Of a stretch of DNA of 64,000 nucleotides, positions 36,458 through 46,048 are shown one piece after another; within the stretch, counting starts at the first letter, position 1, and every line of letters starts with the position of its first letter. The stretch spans positions 3,295,001 through 3,359,000 of the forward strand of contig NZ_CP011567.1 of NCBI RefSeq assembly GCF_001655615.1. Direction: 5' to 3'. A program made the translations under genes and the position numbers. The notes under the pieces were generated by a model. The model had not been told where the DNA came from, did no database searches, and saw only the letters and a list, made by a program, of their open reading frames with translations. This DNA comes from Pseudomonas sp. GR 6-02. GTDB taxonomy: Bacteria > Pseudomonadota > Gammaproteobacteria > Pseudomonadales > Pseudomonadaceae.

Positions 36458-38737
36458 CTACAAACCAGAAGGAAATTGCGTCAGCTCAACGGACCACCAA
36501 CGCGGCAGTAATTGCTTGACCTTACTCTCGCCAAACCGGTCGTCAATCAGCATCACCACCCCTTGGTCCTCCCGTGTACGGATCACCCTTCCTGCCGCCT
36601 GCACCACTTTCTGCACACCTGGAAACAGGTAGGTGTAGTCATAACCGGCACCGAAAATCGCCGCCATGCGCTGTTTCAGCTGTTCGTTGACCGGATTGAG
36701 TTGCGCCAGCCCCAGGGTGGCGATGAAGGCGCCAATCAAGCGGGCGCCGGGCAAATCGATGCCTTCACCGAACGCGCCACCCAGCACCGCAAAGCCGATG
36801 CCCTGCCCGTCGGCGGTGAACTGGTCGAGAAAGTCCTGACGCTGCGCTTCCCCCATGCCCCGGGACTGCGACCACAGCGTGATCTGCGGATACCGCTCGG
36901 CCAGCAACTGCGCCACTTGCTGCAAATAGTCGAAGCTGCTGAAAAACGCCAGGTAGTTGCCGGGGCGTTGACTGAACTGTTTGGCGATCAGCTCGACGAT
37001 GGGCGCAAGGGAGGCCTGACGGTGGACGAACCGCGTGGATATCTGGCTGACGATGTGCACTTGCAGCTGATCGGCGTGAAATGGCGATTCCACATCGATC
37101 CATACCGTATTCGCCGGAGTGCCCAGCAAGTCGGCGTAGTAATGCCGAGGGCTCAGGGTCGCGGAAAACAGCACCGTGCTGCGCGCAGCAGTCAGGCGCG
37201 GGCGGATGAAACCGGCGGGCACCACATTGCGCAGGCACAGCTGCGACAGATTGCGCTTGCGCTCGAGGTCACGCTTGCTGATGTCGAACAGGAAATGCTC
37301 GTCGAACAGTTCAGCCACGCGGCCGAATTGCAGCATGTCGAAGTAAAAATTCTGCAACCCGCTGTCCAGGCCCTGAGGATGATCATTCAGGTAATCGCCG
37401 ATGCTTGCGCAGCACAAGGACAAGGCCTGAAGCAGTTTTTCCGGGGCTTTGTCGTAGGCCTGATAGGCGCCGAGTTGCTGATCGTGCAAGGCATTCCATT
37501 CACGATTGACTCGCTGCAAGGATCTCTTCAACGACTCGGGCGCGGTTTTTCGTACGCTGTTCAAAGTCGCCTGGTCGAGGCTGGCGCTGTACATTTGCCG
37601 GCCGCGCTCCACCAGGTTGTGGGCTTCGTCCACCAGCACCGCGACGTTCCAGTTATTGGCCTGGGCCAACCCGAACAGCAACGCGCTGAAGTCGAAATAG
37701 TAGTTGTAGTCAGCGACCACCACGTCCGCCCAGCGGGCCATTTCCTGGCTCAAGTAATAAGGACAAGCCTCGTGCTGCAGGGCAACCTCGCGCAAGGCAC
37801 TCTGGTTCAACAGGCTCAATTGACTGGCGGCCTGACGCGCGTCCGGCAGACGATCATAAAAACCCTGGGCCAACGGGCAGGATTCGCCATGACAGGCCTT
37901 GTCCGGGTGCTCGCAAGCCTTGTCCCGGGCGATCATCTCGAGGACTCGCAACGGCTGTGCATCGGCGCTGTCGAGGATGACCTGAGCCGCGTCCAGCGCC
38001 AATTTGCGCCCCGGGGTTTTCGCCGTGAGGAAAAACACCTTGTCCAGTTGCTGCGGCGCCAGGGCCTTGAGTATCGGGAACAGCGTGCCAATGGTCTTGC
38101 CGATACCGGTCGGCGCCTGGGCCATCAGACAGCGGCCGGTGCTGACTGCCTTGAACACCGATTCGGCCAGATGCCGTTGGCCGGGGCGAAAATCGGCATG
38201 GGGAAAGCTCAGCTGTTGAGCCGCCACATTGCGCCCTTCGCGATGGGCCATTTCCTGCTCGGCCCAGTGCAGGAACAACCCGCAGTGGTGCTCGAAGAAC
38301 AGCTGCAAGTCGGCGGCGCTGAAGGTCTCGACCAGACAGGTTTCCTTCTCGCTGACGATGTCGAAGTACACCAGGGCCAGGTCGATCTGCGCCAAATCCA
38401 GTTTCTGGCACATCAACCAGCCATAGACTTTCGCCTGCGCCCAGTGCAACTGCCGGTGGTTGGCCGGTTGCTTGCTCAGGTCGCCCCGGTAGGTTTTGAC
38501 TTCTTCGAGGCAGTTTTGCCCCGGATCGTAGCCATCCGCCCGGCCTTTCACGCTCAAGGTTCGATACTGGCCCTCGAGTGCGACCTCGTTCTGGTAACCC
38601 TCGCTGCGTCGTGACGCCACGGTGCGATGGCCGACAATGCCTTCCAGCGCGGTTGGCGACGGGGTGAAACGCAGGTCGAGGTCGCCGACCTTGGCGGTGA
38701 ATTCACACAACGCCCGCACCGCGATGCTGTAGCTCAA
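36458..38737 (-). CDS. DinG/XPD-like superfamily 2 DNA helicase
   Basis: A 759-residue helicase. Walker A is MAQAPTGIGKTIGTLFP, the DEAH box reads VLVDEAHNLVERG, and Cys residues between them (CEHPDKACHGESCP, then CPYY) match the four-Cys Fe-S cluster of XPD/DinG. C-terminal motif VI is VQAAGRVIRTRED. I place the start at the TTG at 38737, which overlaps the nuclease TGA and follows GGAG, and gives the family N-terminus (SIAVRALCEFTAKVGDLDLR). A longer frame to 39046 lies inside the nuclease gene and is an artefact. It likely works with the upstream nuclease in repair of DNA crosslinks. Confidence 0.92.
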   Translation of the reverse strand: MSYSIAVRALCEFTAKVGDLDLRFTPSPTALEGIVGHRTVASRRSEGYQNEVALEGQYRTLSVKGRADGYDPGQNCLEEVKTYRGDLSKQPANHRQLHWAQAKVYGWLMCQKLDLAQIDLALVYFDIVSEKETCLVETFSAADLQLFFEHHCGLFLHWAEQEMAHREGRNVAAQQLSFPHADFRPGQRHLAESVFKAVSTGRCLMAQAPTGIGKTIGTLFPILKALAPQQLDKVFFLTAKTPGRKLALDAAQVILDSADAQPLRVLEMIARDKACEHPDKACHGESCPLAQGFYDRLPDARQAASQLSLLNQSALREVALQHEACPYYLSQEMARWADVVVADYNYYFDFSALLFGLAQANNWNVAVLVDEAHNLVERGRQMYSASLDQATLNSVRKTAPESLKRSLQRVNREWNALHDQQLGAYQAYDKAPEKLLQALSLCCASIGDYLNDHPQGLDSGLQNFYFDMLQFGRVAELFDEHFLFDISKRDLERKRNLSQLCLRNVVPAGFIRPRLTAARSTVLFSATLSPRHYYADLLGTPANTVWIDVESPFHADQLQVHIVSQISTRFVHRQASLAPIVELIAKQFSQRPGNYLAFFSSFDYLQQVAQLLAERYPQITLWSQSRGMGEAQRQDFLDQFTADGQGIGFAVLGGAFGEGIDLPGARLIGAFIATLGLAQLNPVNEQLKQRMAAIFGAGYDYTYLFPGVQKVVQAAGRVIRTREDQGVVMLIDDRFGESKVKQLLPRWWSVELTQFPSGL

Positions 38738-40401
38738 GCGCCCTGCTCCACCCATTGCACGTAGCAAACGGCGATGGGCATCTGGTGCTCGTGACAGAAC
38801 TCCAGCCAGCGCAATTGGTTGTCTTGCAGGCGATCGCCGGGGCCTTTGACTTCGATCATTCGGTAGGTTTTGTGTTGCGGCCAGAACTGGATCAAGTCCG
38901 GCATGCCGGCGCGGTTGGCCTTGATGTCGAGCAGCAGTCGATTGAACCAGTGCTTGAGGTGTTCGGCGGGCAGACAGTCGAGCGCCTGCTCCAGCAGTTC
39001 CTCGCTCAGCGCGCCCCAGAATACGAACGGCGACTGCACGCCCCACTTGGCGGTGTAACGCTCGCGGATGGTCTGGGCGTAACGCCCGTCATCGAGTTCG
39101 GCGAGGCAGGCCTGGAACAGATCCGCGCGCCGCGCATGAAAGTCTTCGTTGTGCAGGTCCACCGGGCCGCGCTGGAATGGGTGAAAAAACGCCCCCGGCA
39201 ACGGGGCGAAGATCGCCGGCCAGCACAGCAACCCAAACAGCGAGTTGATCAGGCTGTTCTCGACGTAATGCACCGGTGCCGACTCGTCCGCCAGATGCGC
39301 CTGAACGTAATACTCCACCGATAACGCCGGGTCGTGCCTGGGCAATTGCAGGTCCAGGCGCTGCATGGCCCGCGGGGCTGGCCGCTTGATCGGCGGCCCG
39401 CCCAGTTTGCGCCGCAGCCTGGGCAGCACACGCAATAAATGCTGATGTTCGGTGGCGCTTTCCGGGGTTTGCTCGGCGTGGCTCGCCAAATCCATGGCCA
39501 GTTGAAATTCACCACAGCGCTCCAGCACGCGAATCAGCCGCAGGCGTGCGCCGGGGTAGGCGCAATCGCGGTAGAGGCCCAGGGCGGTGGAAAAATCCGC
39601 CATGCGTTCGCAGTGCTGAGCGATCTGGAACAGCAGCTTGGCCCGACGTCTTTGCAGCCAGGGATTGGCGAGTTCCAGCCTGTTGATCTGCTCGACAACC
39701 ACCGCCACCTCTTCACCGGCCTCGAAATGCTGCTGACAGCTGTGCAGGAACAGGCAGGCGTCGACGTCTTCGCGGCTGCGCAAGCCTCGGGACTCGGCGC
39801 AAAACTCGACTTTTTCGTAGGTGTAGATGCCCAGGTCAGCCAGAACGAATTCCGACCAATCCTGGTAAAGATTGCCGAAGAACATCAGGCGCAACCGATC
39901 GCACAGGCCCATGACGGTCAGGCTGAACAACCGGTCATCCAGTGCCGGGCACCACTGGGCAAAACTTTGCTCTTCAGGAAACTGCTCGCTCAGGGCCGGC
40001 AGCCAATCGCTCTTTTTGCCTTTCGGTTGATCGATGGCGTCGCCAAAACACTGGAGAATCTCGGCCTTGAGCAGCACCTCGAATACCTCCTCGACAGGCA
40101 GCGGCAACTGCTCGTCGATCCAGCCCAGGGCCTGGAGCGCTGCCGCGGCACTGGCGATGTCGCCGATTTCGACGTAACTCAGTTTGCCGGACCTGAAATG
40201 CACGCCCTTGCGCATCACCAATCTGACCAGCAAAGCCTGGGACTCGCGGGGCAGTCGATTGAAGTCGCGGATGAAGTCCTGCTCTTCGATGCTGAGTACA
40301 TCGGCATAACGATGCTCAAGCCAATCAAGCACTTGCATGAAGTTGTTCAAGTAATAGAACGGGTCGTCGAGGGGATTTACAATCACGGGCAATCGGGCCA
40401 T
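38734..40401 (-). CDS. FAN1-type VRR-NUC structure-specific nuclease
   Basis: A 555-residue protein whose C-terminus carries the VRR-NUC PD-(D/E)xK site: GMPDLIQFWP followed by RMIEVKGPGDRLQDNQLRW. The N-terminal part (FYYLNNFMQVLDWLEHRYAD) and helical TPR-like middle match bacterial FAN1, and length agrees with the P. aeruginosa protein. FAN1 cleaves 5' flaps and branched DNA in interstrand crosslink repair. The ATG at 40401 fits the family N-terminus but has no clear ribosome binding site; upstream frame to 40911 is spurious. It overlaps the helicase start by 4 nt. Confidence 0.93.
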   Translation of the reverse strand: MARLPVIVNPLDDPFYYLNNFMQVLDWLEHRYADVLSIEEQDFIRDFNRLPRESQALLVRLVMRKGVHFRSGKLSYVEIGDIASAAAALQALGWIDEQLPLPVEEVFEVLLKAEILQCFGDAIDQPKGKKSDWLPALSEQFPEEQSFAQWCPALDDRLFSLTVMGLCDRLRLMFFGNLYQDWSEFVLADLGIYTYEKVEFCAESRGLRSREDVDACLFLHSCQQHFEAGEEVAVVVEQINRLELANPWLQRRRAKLLFQIAQHCERMADFSTALGLYRDCAYPGARLRLIRVLERCGEFQLAMDLASHAEQTPESATEHQHLLRVLPRLRRKLGGPPIKRPAPRAMQRLDLQLPRHDPALSVEYYVQAHLADESAPVHYVENSLINSLFGLLCWPAIFAPLPGAFFHPFQRGPVDLHNEDFHARRADLFQACLAELDDGRYAQTIRERYTAKWGVQSPFVFWGALSEELLEQALDCLPAEHLKHWFNRLLLDIKANRAGMPDLIQFWPQHKTYRMIEVKGPGDRLQDNQLRWLEFCHEHQMPIAVCYVQWVEQGA

Positions 40402-40608
40402 GGCAAGCGAATACTGGTTATGCGTACAGATACCAGCTATGCCCCACCCGGTGCAAACGGAAAAGGATAAGTGGCGACGCAATCGGACAATTTTCGGGTG
40501 ACCATCGAACTTTCTGCCATTCCATCGCACCAACCGCGTTAGAAGCACAGTGAGGATTGATCTCGAACGAGGCGTTCGCACTGTTTTTATTGAGTGATGG
40601 AGGTGTGT

Positions 40609-40833
40609 ATGAATATCAAGACTCTGGGTTTGCCTCTGGCGGCAGCGGCCTTTCTGGCCCTGACCGGTTGCTCGACGCCAACGGTCGTGACCCTGCAGAA
40701 CGGCACCCAGTATTTGACCAAGGACATGCCGAACACCAAGGGCAAGGATGGCTTCTTCGAATTCGAAGATATTTCCGGGGCGAAAGTGAAAGTCCGCGCC
40801 GATGACGTGGCCACGATTCGCAAGGAAGACTGA
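40609..40833 (+). CDS. YgdI/YgdR-like small lipoprotein
   Basis: A 74-residue lipoprotein with signal MNIKTLGLPLAAAAFLALTG-Cys and a short SH3-like DUF903 domain (VVTLQNGTQYLTKDMP, then FFEFEDISGAKVKV). GGAGG is placed 5 nt before the ATG. It is anchored in the envelope; the physiological role of the family is unknown. Two in-frame upstream starts at 40594 and 40597 lack a ribosome binding site. Confidence 0.9.
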   Translation: MNIKTLGLPLAAAAFLALTGCSTPTVVTLQNGTQYLTKDMPNTKGKDGFFEFEDISGAKVKVRADDVATIRKED

Positions 40834-40849
40834 TCCCCTGCGTTCGGCC

Positions 40850-40992
40850 GTAGCAGCTGTCGAGCCTGCGAGGCTGCGATCGGCGACGAAGTCGTCGTAA
40901 ATCCTGTCCACGGTTTAGCTGAAACACCGCAGTGCCCGATTTCACGACTGCTGCGCAGCCGAACGCAGTCTCGCAGGCTCGACAGCTGCTAC
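40850..40992. repeat. REP pair (BIME), GTAGCAGCTGTCGAG family
   Basis: GTAGCAGCTGTCGAGCCTGC at the left is matched by an inverted GCAGGCTCGACAGCTGCTAC at the right, with GCCGAACGCAG inside. It sits between the small lipoprotein gene and a convergent dehydrogenase gene. The same family occurs at 60668-60814. Confidence 0.85.
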
Positions 40993-41013
40993 ACAAGGAG
41001 TGCGTCGCAGGCT

Positions 41014-42093
41014 TTAAAGCGCTTGCGCGATCGCCTTGCCGACCTCCTGAGTCGAGCCCTGCCCGCCCAGGTCCGGGGTGATTGGCCCTTCTGCAATCAC
41101 CCGTTCGATCGCCTGCAGAATCCCGTCGTGCGCGGCGCGATAACGCTCATCGCCATTGCCCAGAAAATCCAGCATCAACGCACCGGACCAGATCATCGCG
41201 ATCGGGTTGGCGATGTTGCGCCCGTAGATGTCCGGGGCCGAGCCGTGCACCGGTTCGAACAGCGATGGAAAACGCCGCTCGGGATCGAGGTTGGCCGACG
41301 GCGCAATGCCGATGGTGCCTGCGCAGGCCGGGCCGAGGTCGGACAGAATGTCGCCGAACAGGTTCGACGCCACCACTACATCGAACCGGTCCGGTTGCAG
41401 TACAAAACGCGCGCACAGGATGTCGATGTGCTGTTTGTCCCAAGTGATGTCCGGGTACTGCGCGGCCATCAATGCCGTGCGTTCGTCCCAGTACGGCATG
41501 CTGATGGAAATCCCGTTGGACTTGGTTGCCGCCGTCAGGCGTTTGCGCGGTCGGGTCTGGGCCAGGTCGAAGGCGAACTTGAGAATCCGGTCCACGCCGC
41601 GTCGGGTGAACACCGACTCTTGCAGCACGAACTCATGCTCGGTGCCTTCGAACATCTTGCCGCCGACCGAGGAATACTCGCCTTCGGTGTTCTCGCGGAT
41701 CACCACGAAATCGATGTCCCCTGGTTTGCGCCCGGCCAGCGGGCACGGCACGCCGGGAAACAGACGTACCGGGCGAATGTTCACGTATTGGTCGAAGTCG
41801 CGACGAAACTTCAGCAGTGAGCCCCACAAAGAAATGTGGTCCGGCACCTTGTCCGGCCAGCCGACGGCGCCAAAGTAGATCGCATCGAACCCCTTGAGCT
41901 GATCGAACCAATCGTCGGGCATCATTTTCCCGTGTTCCAGGTAGTAATCGCAGTGAGCCCAGTCGAGCACTTCGATGCTCAGCTCCAACTGCCACTTCTT
42001 CGCGGCTTGCTCCAGTACCCGCAACCCTTCCGGCAGGACTTCCTTGCCGATGCCATCGCCGGCAATCGCGGCGATTCTGAATGTTTTGCTCAT
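41014..42093 (-). CDS. Tartrate dehydrogenase/D-malate dehydrogenase-like decarboxylating dehydrogenase
   Basis: A 359-residue member of the isopropylmalate/isocitrate dehydrogenase superfamily. AAIAGDGIGKEVLPEG, VVIRENTEGEYSSVGG, TAATKSNGIS and ASNLFGDILSDLGPA are conserved; the wording is that of TtuC/YeaU, which act on tartrate, D-malate or related 2-hydroxyacids with NAD. ATG at 42093 follows a G-rich stretch; an in-frame TTG just upstream is less likely. It lies 24 nt after the semialdehyde dehydrogenase gene, so both share a transcript. Confidence 0.9.
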   Translation of the reverse strand: MSKTFRIAAIAGDGIGKEVLPEGLRVLEQAAKKWQLELSIEVLDWAHCDYYLEHGKMMPDDWFDQLKGFDAIYFGAVGWPDKVPDHISLWGSLLKFRRDFDQYVNIRPVRLFPGVPCPLAGRKPGDIDFVVIRENTEGEYSSVGGKMFEGTEHEFVLQESVFTRRGVDRILKFAFDLAQTRPRKRLTAATKSNGISISMPYWDERTALMAAQYPDITWDKQHIDILCARFVLQPDRFDVVVASNLFGDILSDLGPACAGTIGIAPSANLDPERRFPSLFEPVHGSAPDIYGRNIANPIAMIWSGALMLDFLGNGDERYRAAHDGILQAIERVIAEGPITPDLGGQGSTQEVGKAIAQAL

Positions 42094-42117
42094 CAATCGT
42101 GCCCCCGTGTCCGTTAA

Positions 42118-43575
42118 TTACAGCCCGCCGATGTGGAAAGCTTTGACTTCAAGGTATTCATCCAGCCCGTACTTGCTGCCTTCACGGCCCAGCCCAGACT
42201 GCTTGATGCCGCCGAACGGCGCGACTTCCATGGAAATGAGCCCGGTGTTGAGGCCGACCATGCCGAACTCCAGCGCCTCGCCGAACCGCCAGGAACGGCG
42301 CAAATCCTGAGTGAAATAGTAGGCGCCCAGGCCGTAAGGCGTGGCATTGGCCAAGGCCAGCGCTTCGGCCTCAGAGGTAAACCGCATCAACGGCGCCACC
42401 GGGCCGAAGGTTTCTTCGTTGGCCAGCAGCATGCCGGCGTGGGTGTCGCCAAGGACGGTCGGCTGAACGAACTGGTTGTCGCCTTCGGGAATGCCGCCGC
42501 AGAGCAAACGCGCGCCCTGGCTCAGGGCATCGTCGATGTGCCGGGCGACCTTGCTCACCGCCGCCGGGTTGATCAGCGGGCCGATGGTCACGTCGGCGTC
42601 CAGGCCATTGCCGACCTTGAGTTTGCCCACCTCCTCCACCAGTCGCTGGGCGAAGCGTTCGTAGATGCCATCCTGCACCAGAATGCGGTTGGCGCAGACA
42701 CAGGTCTGCCCGGCGTTGCGGAATTTGCTGAGCATGATCCCGGTTACCGCCTGCTCCAGGTCGGCGTCGTCGAACACAATGAACGGCGCGTTGCCGCCCA
42801 GTTCCAGGCTCAAGCGCTTGATGTGCTCAGCGCTCTGACGCATCAGCAGCCGACCGACCGCGGTGGAGCCGGTGAAGGAGATCTTGCGCACCGTCGGGTT
42901 GCCGGTCAGTTCTTCGCCGATGCCGGCGGGCATGCCGGTCAGCACGTTGAACACCCCGGCCGGAATGCCGACGCGTTCGGCGAGTACTGCCAGGGCCAGG
43001 GCCGACAGCGGGGTCAAGTCCGAGGGTTTGACGATGATCGGGCACCCGGCGGCCAGGGCCGGCGCGCACTTGCGGGTGATCATCGCGTTGGGGAAATTCC
43101 ACGGGGTGATCGCGGCGCACACGCCGACCGGTTGCTTGAGGGTCAGCAGGCGGCGGTCGCCGCTGGGGGCCGGTATGGTTTCGCCATAAACCCGGCGGGC
43201 CTCTTCGGCGAACCATTTGACGAACCCGGCACCGTAGCGGATTTCACCCTTGGCTTCGTTCAGCGGTTTGCCCTGCTCGCAGGTCATGATCAAGGCGAGG
43301 TCGTCGAGGTTGTCGATCATCGCCTGATACCAGCGCTCCAGCAGCGCCGCCCGTTCTGCTGCCGGGCGTGTGCGCCACGCCGGCCAGGCCCGCTCGGCGG
43401 CTTCGATGGCGCGTCGGGTTTCTGCGCCCTGCATGGCCGGCACCCGGGCAAGCAACTGGCCGGTGGCCGGGTCGATGACGTCCAGGGTCGCGGCGTTATC
43501 GGCGCCGATCCACTGCCCGTCCACATAAGCGAGTTCTGCCAGAAGGCTGGGGTCTTTCAAACGATTCTTGAGCAT
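42118..43575 (-). CDS. Succinate-semialdehyde dehydrogenase-like aldehyde dehydrogenase
   Basis: A 485-residue ALDH. PWNFPNAMITRKCAPALAAG, catalytic Glu in LELGGNAPFIVFDDADL, catalytic Cys in NAGQTCVCANRILV, and C-terminal MEVAPFGGIKQSGLGREGS are the GabD pattern. It should oxidise a short semialdehyde to an acid with NAD(P). AGGAC precedes the ATG. Downstream of the ArgE-like gene by 149 nt; it forms a unit with the tartrate dehydrogenase-like gene and could finish the pathway encoded upstream. Confidence 0.92.
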   Translation of the reverse strand: MLKNRLKDPSLLAELAYVDGQWIGADNAATLDVIDPATGQLLARVPAMQGAETRRAIEAAERAWPAWRTRPAAERAALLERWYQAMIDNLDDLALIMTCEQGKPLNEAKGEIRYGAGFVKWFAEEARRVYGETIPAPSGDRRLLTLKQPVGVCAAITPWNFPNAMITRKCAPALAAGCPIIVKPSDLTPLSALALAVLAERVGIPAGVFNVLTGMPAGIGEELTGNPTVRKISFTGSTAVGRLLMRQSAEHIKRLSLELGGNAPFIVFDDADLEQAVTGIMLSKFRNAGQTCVCANRILVQDGIYERFAQRLVEEVGKLKVGNGLDADVTIGPLINPAAVSKVARHIDDALSQGARLLCGGIPEGDNQFVQPTVLGDTHAGMLLANEETFGPVAPLMRFTSEAEALALANATPYGLGAYYFTQDLRRSWRFGEALEFGMVGLNTGLISMEVAPFGGIKQSGLGREGSKYGLDEYLEVKAFHIGGL

Positions 43576-43724
43576 GGTCGAGTCCTGATCCGAGACATTT
43601 CCAGTCTAGGGAGGTGCCACGGATAAGGATGCTGAAAGCGTTTGATGGGCAGTGTTGGATGCTGAAATTCGCGGTGGGACGGCAGGCTCTACCGGCAAGC
43701 ACAAATCAAAAGATCTTGACGATC

Positions 43725-44882
43725 TCAAAGTTTCAGGGAACCCAGCAATCCCTCCAGAAACCGCTCCCCAGCCTGCATCTGGCTGATCTCGATGAACTCG
43801 TCCGGCTTGTGCGCCTGTTCAATCGAGCCCGGGCCGCAGACCACCACCGGTACGTCCAGACGCTGCTTGAACAACCCGCCCTCGGTGCCGAACGAGACTT
43901 TGGCGGTGCCGGTGTCCGGCGCGGCGAAGTTTTTCAGGAAGCGCACCGCTTCAACGCTCGGATGGGTATCGAGGCCCGGATAGACGTTGAGGGTTTCGAT
44001 CTCGATGTCTGCCACGCTGGACAGCTTTTTCGCCTCGCGCACGATCACTTCGGCACGCTCGCGCATCTGCTCCAGGAACTGATCCAGATCGTCCGCCGGC
44101 AAGTTACGTACCTCGAAATCCAGGGTGCACAGGTTCGGCACGATGTTCAGCGCCTTGCCGCCGACAATCTGCCCGACGTGCACGGTGCTGTAAGGCACGT
44201 CGTAATCGGCATCCTGTGCGCCCTGCTCTTGCAGTTGCTGCTGGCTCTGACGCAGAGCCGCGATGAAATCGCAGGCCACGTGAATCGCATTGACCGAACG
44301 CGGCGCCAACGAGGAATGCGCTTCCAGGCCACGGCAGTAAGTGCGGTAAGACCCCTTGCCCTTGTGCCCCAGCACGAACTGCATGTTGGTCGGCTCACCG
44401 ATCAGGCACAAAAACGGCCGCACCGGCGCCAGGTGCAGCACGTCGAGTAAACGTCGTACACCGACGCAGCCGGTTTCTTCGTCATGGGACAAGGCGATTT
44501 GCAGCGGTCGGCTCAACGAATGGTCGGCGGCATCGAGCATGGCGTCGATGGCCAACGCAATAAACCCCTTCATGTCGCAACTGCCGCGCCCGTAGATCCG
44601 CCCGTCCTGCACCGTCGCCTCAAACGCCGGCAAGGTCCAGGCCTGCCCCGCCGCCGGTACTACGTCGGTGTGGCCGGACAACAGAATGCCCGGTAACTCT
44701 TTAGGGCCGGTGCTGGCGAACAGGTTGGCCTTTTTACCCGTTTCGTCCTTGACGATCAGTGACTCGATGCCCTTGGTCAGCAGCAAGTCGCGTACGTACT
44801 CGATCAGGGCCATGTTCGACTCCGAAGACACGGTGTCAAAGGCCATCAGGCGTTTGAGAATATCCAGTACACGGGGTTTCAT
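43725..44882 (-). CDS. ArgE-like M20 deacetylase/peptidase
   Basis: A 385-residue zinc hydrolase of the acetylornithine deacetylase/DapE family. GHTDVVP and GRGSCDMKG supply metal ligands, HDEETGCVG gives the general base, and a C-terminal H-x-P element is at AHKPDEFIE. It removes acyl groups from amino acids. ATG overlaps the stop of the flavoprotein gene (ATGA), so it is part of the transporter/oxidase operon and not a stand-alone arginine biosynthesis gene. Confidence 0.92.
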   Translation of the reverse strand: MKPRVLDILKRLMAFDTVSSESNMALIEYVRDLLLTKGIESLIVKDETGKKANLFASTGPKELPGILLSGHTDVVPAAGQAWTLPAFEATVQDGRIYGRGSCDMKGFIALAIDAMLDAADHSLSRPLQIALSHDEETGCVGVRRLLDVLHLAPVRPFLCLIGEPTNMQFVLGHKGKGSYRTYCRGLEAHSSLAPRSVNAIHVACDFIAALRQSQQQLQEQGAQDADYDVPYSTVHVGQIVGGKALNIVPNLCTLDFEVRNLPADDLDQFLEQMRERAEVIVREAKKLSSVADIEIETLNVYPGLDTHPSVEAVRFLKNFAAPDTGTAKVSFGTEGGLFKQRLDVPVVVCGPGSIEQAHKPDEFIEISQMQAGERFLEGLLGSLKL

Positions 44883-46048
44883 GAGGCCCTGCTCCTTTGC
44901 TCAGTTGTCCGTTGCTCGGCTGAAGGGGTGAACCGGCGGATCGAGAACGGCTCAATCGAAGTGCTGGTGCTGCCGGTGCTGATCAGTTCGGCCATGACGT
45001 CGCCGACGCCTGGGCCGAGCTGGAAGCCATGACCGCAGAAGCCGAACGCGTAATACAAACCGTCAACGTTGCCGCTGGGGCCCATCACCGGCAGGGAATC
45101 GGGCAAGTAGCCTTCAATGCCACTCCACACGCGGATGATGTTCAGGTTGCCGACGCCCGGCAGCAGGCGACGCATCTGATCCATCTGATTGAGAATGCTG
45201 CGCGGCTCGACATAGGCGCGGCGGTTGAGCATGTCCGGTTTGCTGCGGTAGCCGCCACCGATGATGATGTTGCCGCGCGGGATCTGGCGGAAGTAGATCA
45301 CTTCTTCGGGGATCTTGGTGTACACGCCGATCACCGTTGGCAAGGCGTACGGCACCGGTTCGGTCACGGCCATTTGTGGGCCGTTGGTATCCAGCGGCAC
45401 CGGTTCGCCGAACTGCGCCGAGAGTTTCTGGCCCCAGGCGCCGGCGGTGATCAGCAAGCGCTCGGCGCCGAACTGGCGACCGTCGGTGGTGGTCACCGTG
45501 AACTCGCCGGCAATTTTCTGCACTTCAGCGACTTCAGTCTGTTCCTCGATCCGCGCCCCGAGGCGGCGGGCAGCCCGTGCAAATGCCGGCGCGGCCAAGC
45601 GCGGGTTAGCATGGCCATCGTGAGGCGCATAGGAGCCGCCCTTCACGTCCGGCCCGAGAAACGGAAAGCGCTGGTGCAGCTCGGCGCCACGATAGATTTT
45701 CAAATCCAGCTGCGCCGCCTCGGGTGCTGCCGCATAGGCTTCCAGTTCAGGGATTTCATCCTCGCGGTAACACACGCGCATGTGCCCGCTGGCAATGAAT
45801 TCGAGGTCGTCGTCGATCAGCTCTGGCAAGCGTTTCCACAGCGCCCAGGAACGGTTGGCCAATTCCAGTTGACCGAGGAAGCGTCCCTGACGCCGGACGT
45901 TGCCGAAATTGACGCCGCTGGCGTACTGACCAATCTGGTCGCGCTCCAGCAGAATCACCGACTGCCCGCGCTGGCGCAGGAAAAACGCCGCCGCCGAGCC
46001 CATCAGGCCGCCGCCAACAATCACTACATCGGCTTTGTGTAGCGTCAT
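44879..46048 (-). CDS. FAD-dependent amino acid/opine oxidase subunit B (HcnC/OoxB-like)
   Basis: A 389-residue DAO-family flavoprotein. Dinucleotide-binding GGGLMGSAAAFFLRQRG and SGVNFGNVRRQG at the N-terminus and GVGDVMAELIS at the C-terminus. GGAGG precedes the ATG at 46048. It overlaps the alpha-subunit stop codon and is followed by the ArgE-like gene. Relatives (OoxB, HcnC, LhpB) oxidise imino or amino groups of opines, glycine or D-hydroxyproline with electrons passed to the partner subunits. Confidence 0.88.
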   Translation of the reverse strand: MTLHKADVVIVGGGLMGSAAAFFLRQRGQSVILLERDQIGQYASGVNFGNVRRQGRFLGQLELANRSWALWKRLPELIDDDLEFIASGHMRVCYREDEIPELEAYAAAPEAAQLDLKIYRGAELHQRFPFLGPDVKGGSYAPHDGHANPRLAAPAFARAARRLGARIEEQTEVAEVQKIAGEFTVTTTDGRQFGAERLLITAGAWGQKLSAQFGEPVPLDTNGPQMAVTEPVPYALPTVIGVYTKIPEEVIYFRQIPRGNIIIGGGYRSKPDMLNRRAYVEPRSILNQMDQMRRLLPGVGNLNIIRVWSGIEGYLPDSLPVMGPSGNVDGLYYAFGFCGHGFQLGPGVGDVMAELISTGSTSTSIEPFSIRRFTPSAEQRTTEQRSRAS

